Source: Ceratopteris richardii (Eukaryota; Streptophyta; Polypodiopsida; Polypodiales; Pteridaceae). Taken from it: a stretch of 64,000 nucleotides of DNA. Shown here piece after piece: positions 62,053 to 64,000 of this stretch (within the stretch, counting starts at the first letter, position 1; each line of letters opens with the position of its first letter). The translations under genes and the position numbers were made by a program. The DNA is taken from contig CM035428.1 in the NCBI GenBank assembly GCA_020310875.1, forward strand, positions 100,664,161 through 100,728,160. Reading direction: 5' to 3'. The notes under the pieces are model-generated. The model was not told the origin of the DNA. It saw only the letters and a program-made list of their open reading frames with translations, and did not search any database.

Positions 62053-62762
62053 TTAAGGAGTAGTTTTGGAATTGTGAGCCCCCCCTTAGCTTGTTACATT
62101 GCTCAATTGCATCCACCATGCTTCTTCCTTTAGCTCTTCACAACCCTGACCCTCTTCTCTCTCTTGGCTTTCCAAAATTATTTTAATCAATCTATGTCTC
62201 CAACACTCACTCCTCCTAAATTTTATTGTCTGTGATAGATGATTGGTGTGTTGGTTGGTTTTTGGGAAGTGTGGGCATTGAAATGCATTGGAGTTATCAA
62301 GTTCCTACATAGAAAGATCATGTAGAGATTGCAAGTGATATTTTTTGGTTTTTTTTTTTATTTTACAATTGTACATGCGTAATACGTAGTGTAGTGCATG
62401 GGTAAAAAAGAAAAAAAAGTGCTTGTGTATGTTCTTGTAAAGTGACCATATACATGCATATTGTACAACACAAACAAACAGAAATGGTGCGAAAGAGAAA
62501 AAGGGTTATAGGGCAAGATGCTCTAGGGCTAGTTGTTGATGAAGCATCTTATCCTAACGATCAAAATAATTTCACTTGATGATGCTACGGGTTATATAGA
62601 GCTGAGATAGAGGCTCCATAATGTGCCAAGATCGAATGTAGGGGAGATGTAACCTAAAAGAATTTATTGACACACTTACCTACTTTTGTATGTTGATTGT
62701 GCATCTTGATATTCACCAATAATAACCGTGAATTGTGTCAATGTCTTTATGATATTTGGTTT
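62053..62762. other. Stretch between two LTR elements
   Basis: No gene recognised. A C tract at about 62080-62086 and T-rich segments are present; this may continue the possible diverged LTR seen at 55065-55458. Confidence 0.35.
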
Positions 62763-64000
62763 TGTTGGAACAAAGCAATCCCAAATTGATGATTATAAAG
62801 AGCTTGAAGCAATTCAAGGATCAGAATGAAGTCAAAGAGTCATTGGAGAAAGTGAAGAGATCTCAAAAATGTAGTCTGTACACATATGTACATTATTAGT
62901 TGAGAATTCTTGTAAAACGGATATAGATGATCCTTAGGATGATAAGGAATATGTAATAGACGTGGGATGAGTCTAGAATCATATGTATATAAGTGAATGA
63001 TGTAAAGAAATAAGTGAGAGAGTCATTAGAAGCCAAGTGTCAATGAGATAGATGTGTAGAGAGTCATCTTCAGAAGTTAGCGTCGAGTCTTTCTCTGATT
63101 TCTCTCAGCCTGATCATGTGGATCAGGAAATCTTTTGTACACATCTAATATAGAAGATACTGAAGCTATGTTCAAATTTTCATGGTCTAATTCCTTTTAT
63201 GCTATGAGATCAATAGGAACATGTGTATGTAAAGTCTGTAGATAGACCTCTCAGAGTCGCACACTTTTTCGTGCTAATGTTTTGCTTGGATCTCAGTGCA
63301 CAGTGTAAAGTTTTTTATGAATGAGAATTCAAAATCTAAGTTAGAAGGTAAGGAAGCTATGGCTAAAAGCATTTAGCAAAACAGGACTTGTGCTGTGAGA
63401 AATCAACCTTAGAAGTTGACTATGTCAAAATCGCTTGTTCAGTAAGACAATTTCTAACATACCTTTGATCTTAATGATCAAATCAAAGTTTAATGATTCT
63501 TTTGATGGGCTAATGGTTGATATGATTGCAGAAAGGTAGCATGGAGGTATGTATATCATTAGATTGAAGAAATTTGAAGATATGTGTAGATAATGAAGTC
63601 TAAATCTGAAGTAGACTTCTTGAAGAAGAAAAATTCTCACTCAAAGAATTGTTCATGAATGATTTGGTAAATTAAGGTAACATTTGTGTAAAGTTTGGTC
63701 TATAACTGATATAGAGGTGCTCTTAAATCAGTATAGATCAAGCCTTTGGAGATTTAGAGGTCTCCAACAGTGGTATCAGAGCTTGAAGGAGCAATACAAG
63801 TGAAATAAGAGCATTAGAAGTCCCAACTGTTGCAGACATTGAAGTCTTTTCAAATTGAAGGTGGATAAGTTCAAAATCTGGAAGAAAACCCAAAGAAGAA
63901 CAAAGTAAGAGTTCAAAGGATCAAGAAGGATTAAAGCTTCATATCAAAGGTACATATATCACCATAAATTTTAGTGATTGCAGACACAAAAGATCAAAGA
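62763..64000 (+). mobile_element. LTR retrotransposon, 5' LTR and leader (runs off the window)
   Basis: LTR 62763-63769 begins TGTTGGAACAAAG and ends CTCCAACA. It is followed one base later by the primer site TGGTATCAGAGC (63771-63782), complementary to plant initiator tRNA-Met. A primer site of this kind suits Ty1/copia but also some Ty3 lineages. No coding is seen before the window ends. Confidence 0.8.

Overview
This window looks like part of a large, repeat-rich land-plant nuclear genome. The evidence is one plant-specific host gene (a TIME FOR COFFEE-like clock regulator with GT-AG introns), Ty1/copia and Ty3/gypsy LTR retrotransposons with tRNA-type primer sites, and a BED-finger/DUF659 hAT transposon. 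The 3.4-kb intron packed with repeats and the very high retroelement load suit a fern or gymnosperm, but the species cannot be fixed from sequence alone.

Layout. 2-7099 (+): the 3' half of the TIC-like gene, seven exons readable, with the 5' end outside the window. Its largest intron (827-4271) holds a 785-bp direct-repeat element flanked by 15-bp repeats, an AT-rich MITE-like element and a CA microsatellite. 7100-10440: 3' UTR and flanking DNA with a 312-bp tandem duplication. 10441-13628 (-): a hAT transposon with 8-bp target duplication GTCCACAG, 9-bp perfect terminal inverted repeat and a transposase broken by one stop and one frameshift. 13637-17922: no convincing gene.

17923-32998: nest of decayed Ty1/copia elements, nearly all minus strand: a composite (17923-25388) and a partial copy (about 25604-27671) that share a 232-bp LTR, a small Ty3 gag relic (about 27690-29050), and a second copia family (29742-32997).

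32999-55064 (-): the main feature, two Ty3/gypsy units in direct tandem with the structure LTR-body-LTR-body-LTR. Each body carries gag, protease, RT/RNase H and integrase, and downstream of integrase an additional retropepsin-like domain fused to a basic protein with repeated WVPK motifs. Two H2C2-like zinc-binding stretches precede the integrase core, and the leader holds a CGATACGATACC minisatellite. These are the least ordinary features of the window.

55459-62047 (+): a separate LTR element with 5-bp target duplication AAAAG that carries gag and protease but no recognisable RT or integrase, a non-autonomous gag-only type. Its second LTR holds a short foreign insert with another element's primer-binding site. 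62763-64000 (+): 5' LTR and primer site of one more LTR element whose body lies outside the window.

Only the TIC-like gene is a likely functional host gene. All virus-like elements are treated as fossils; coordinates of their parts are approximate.
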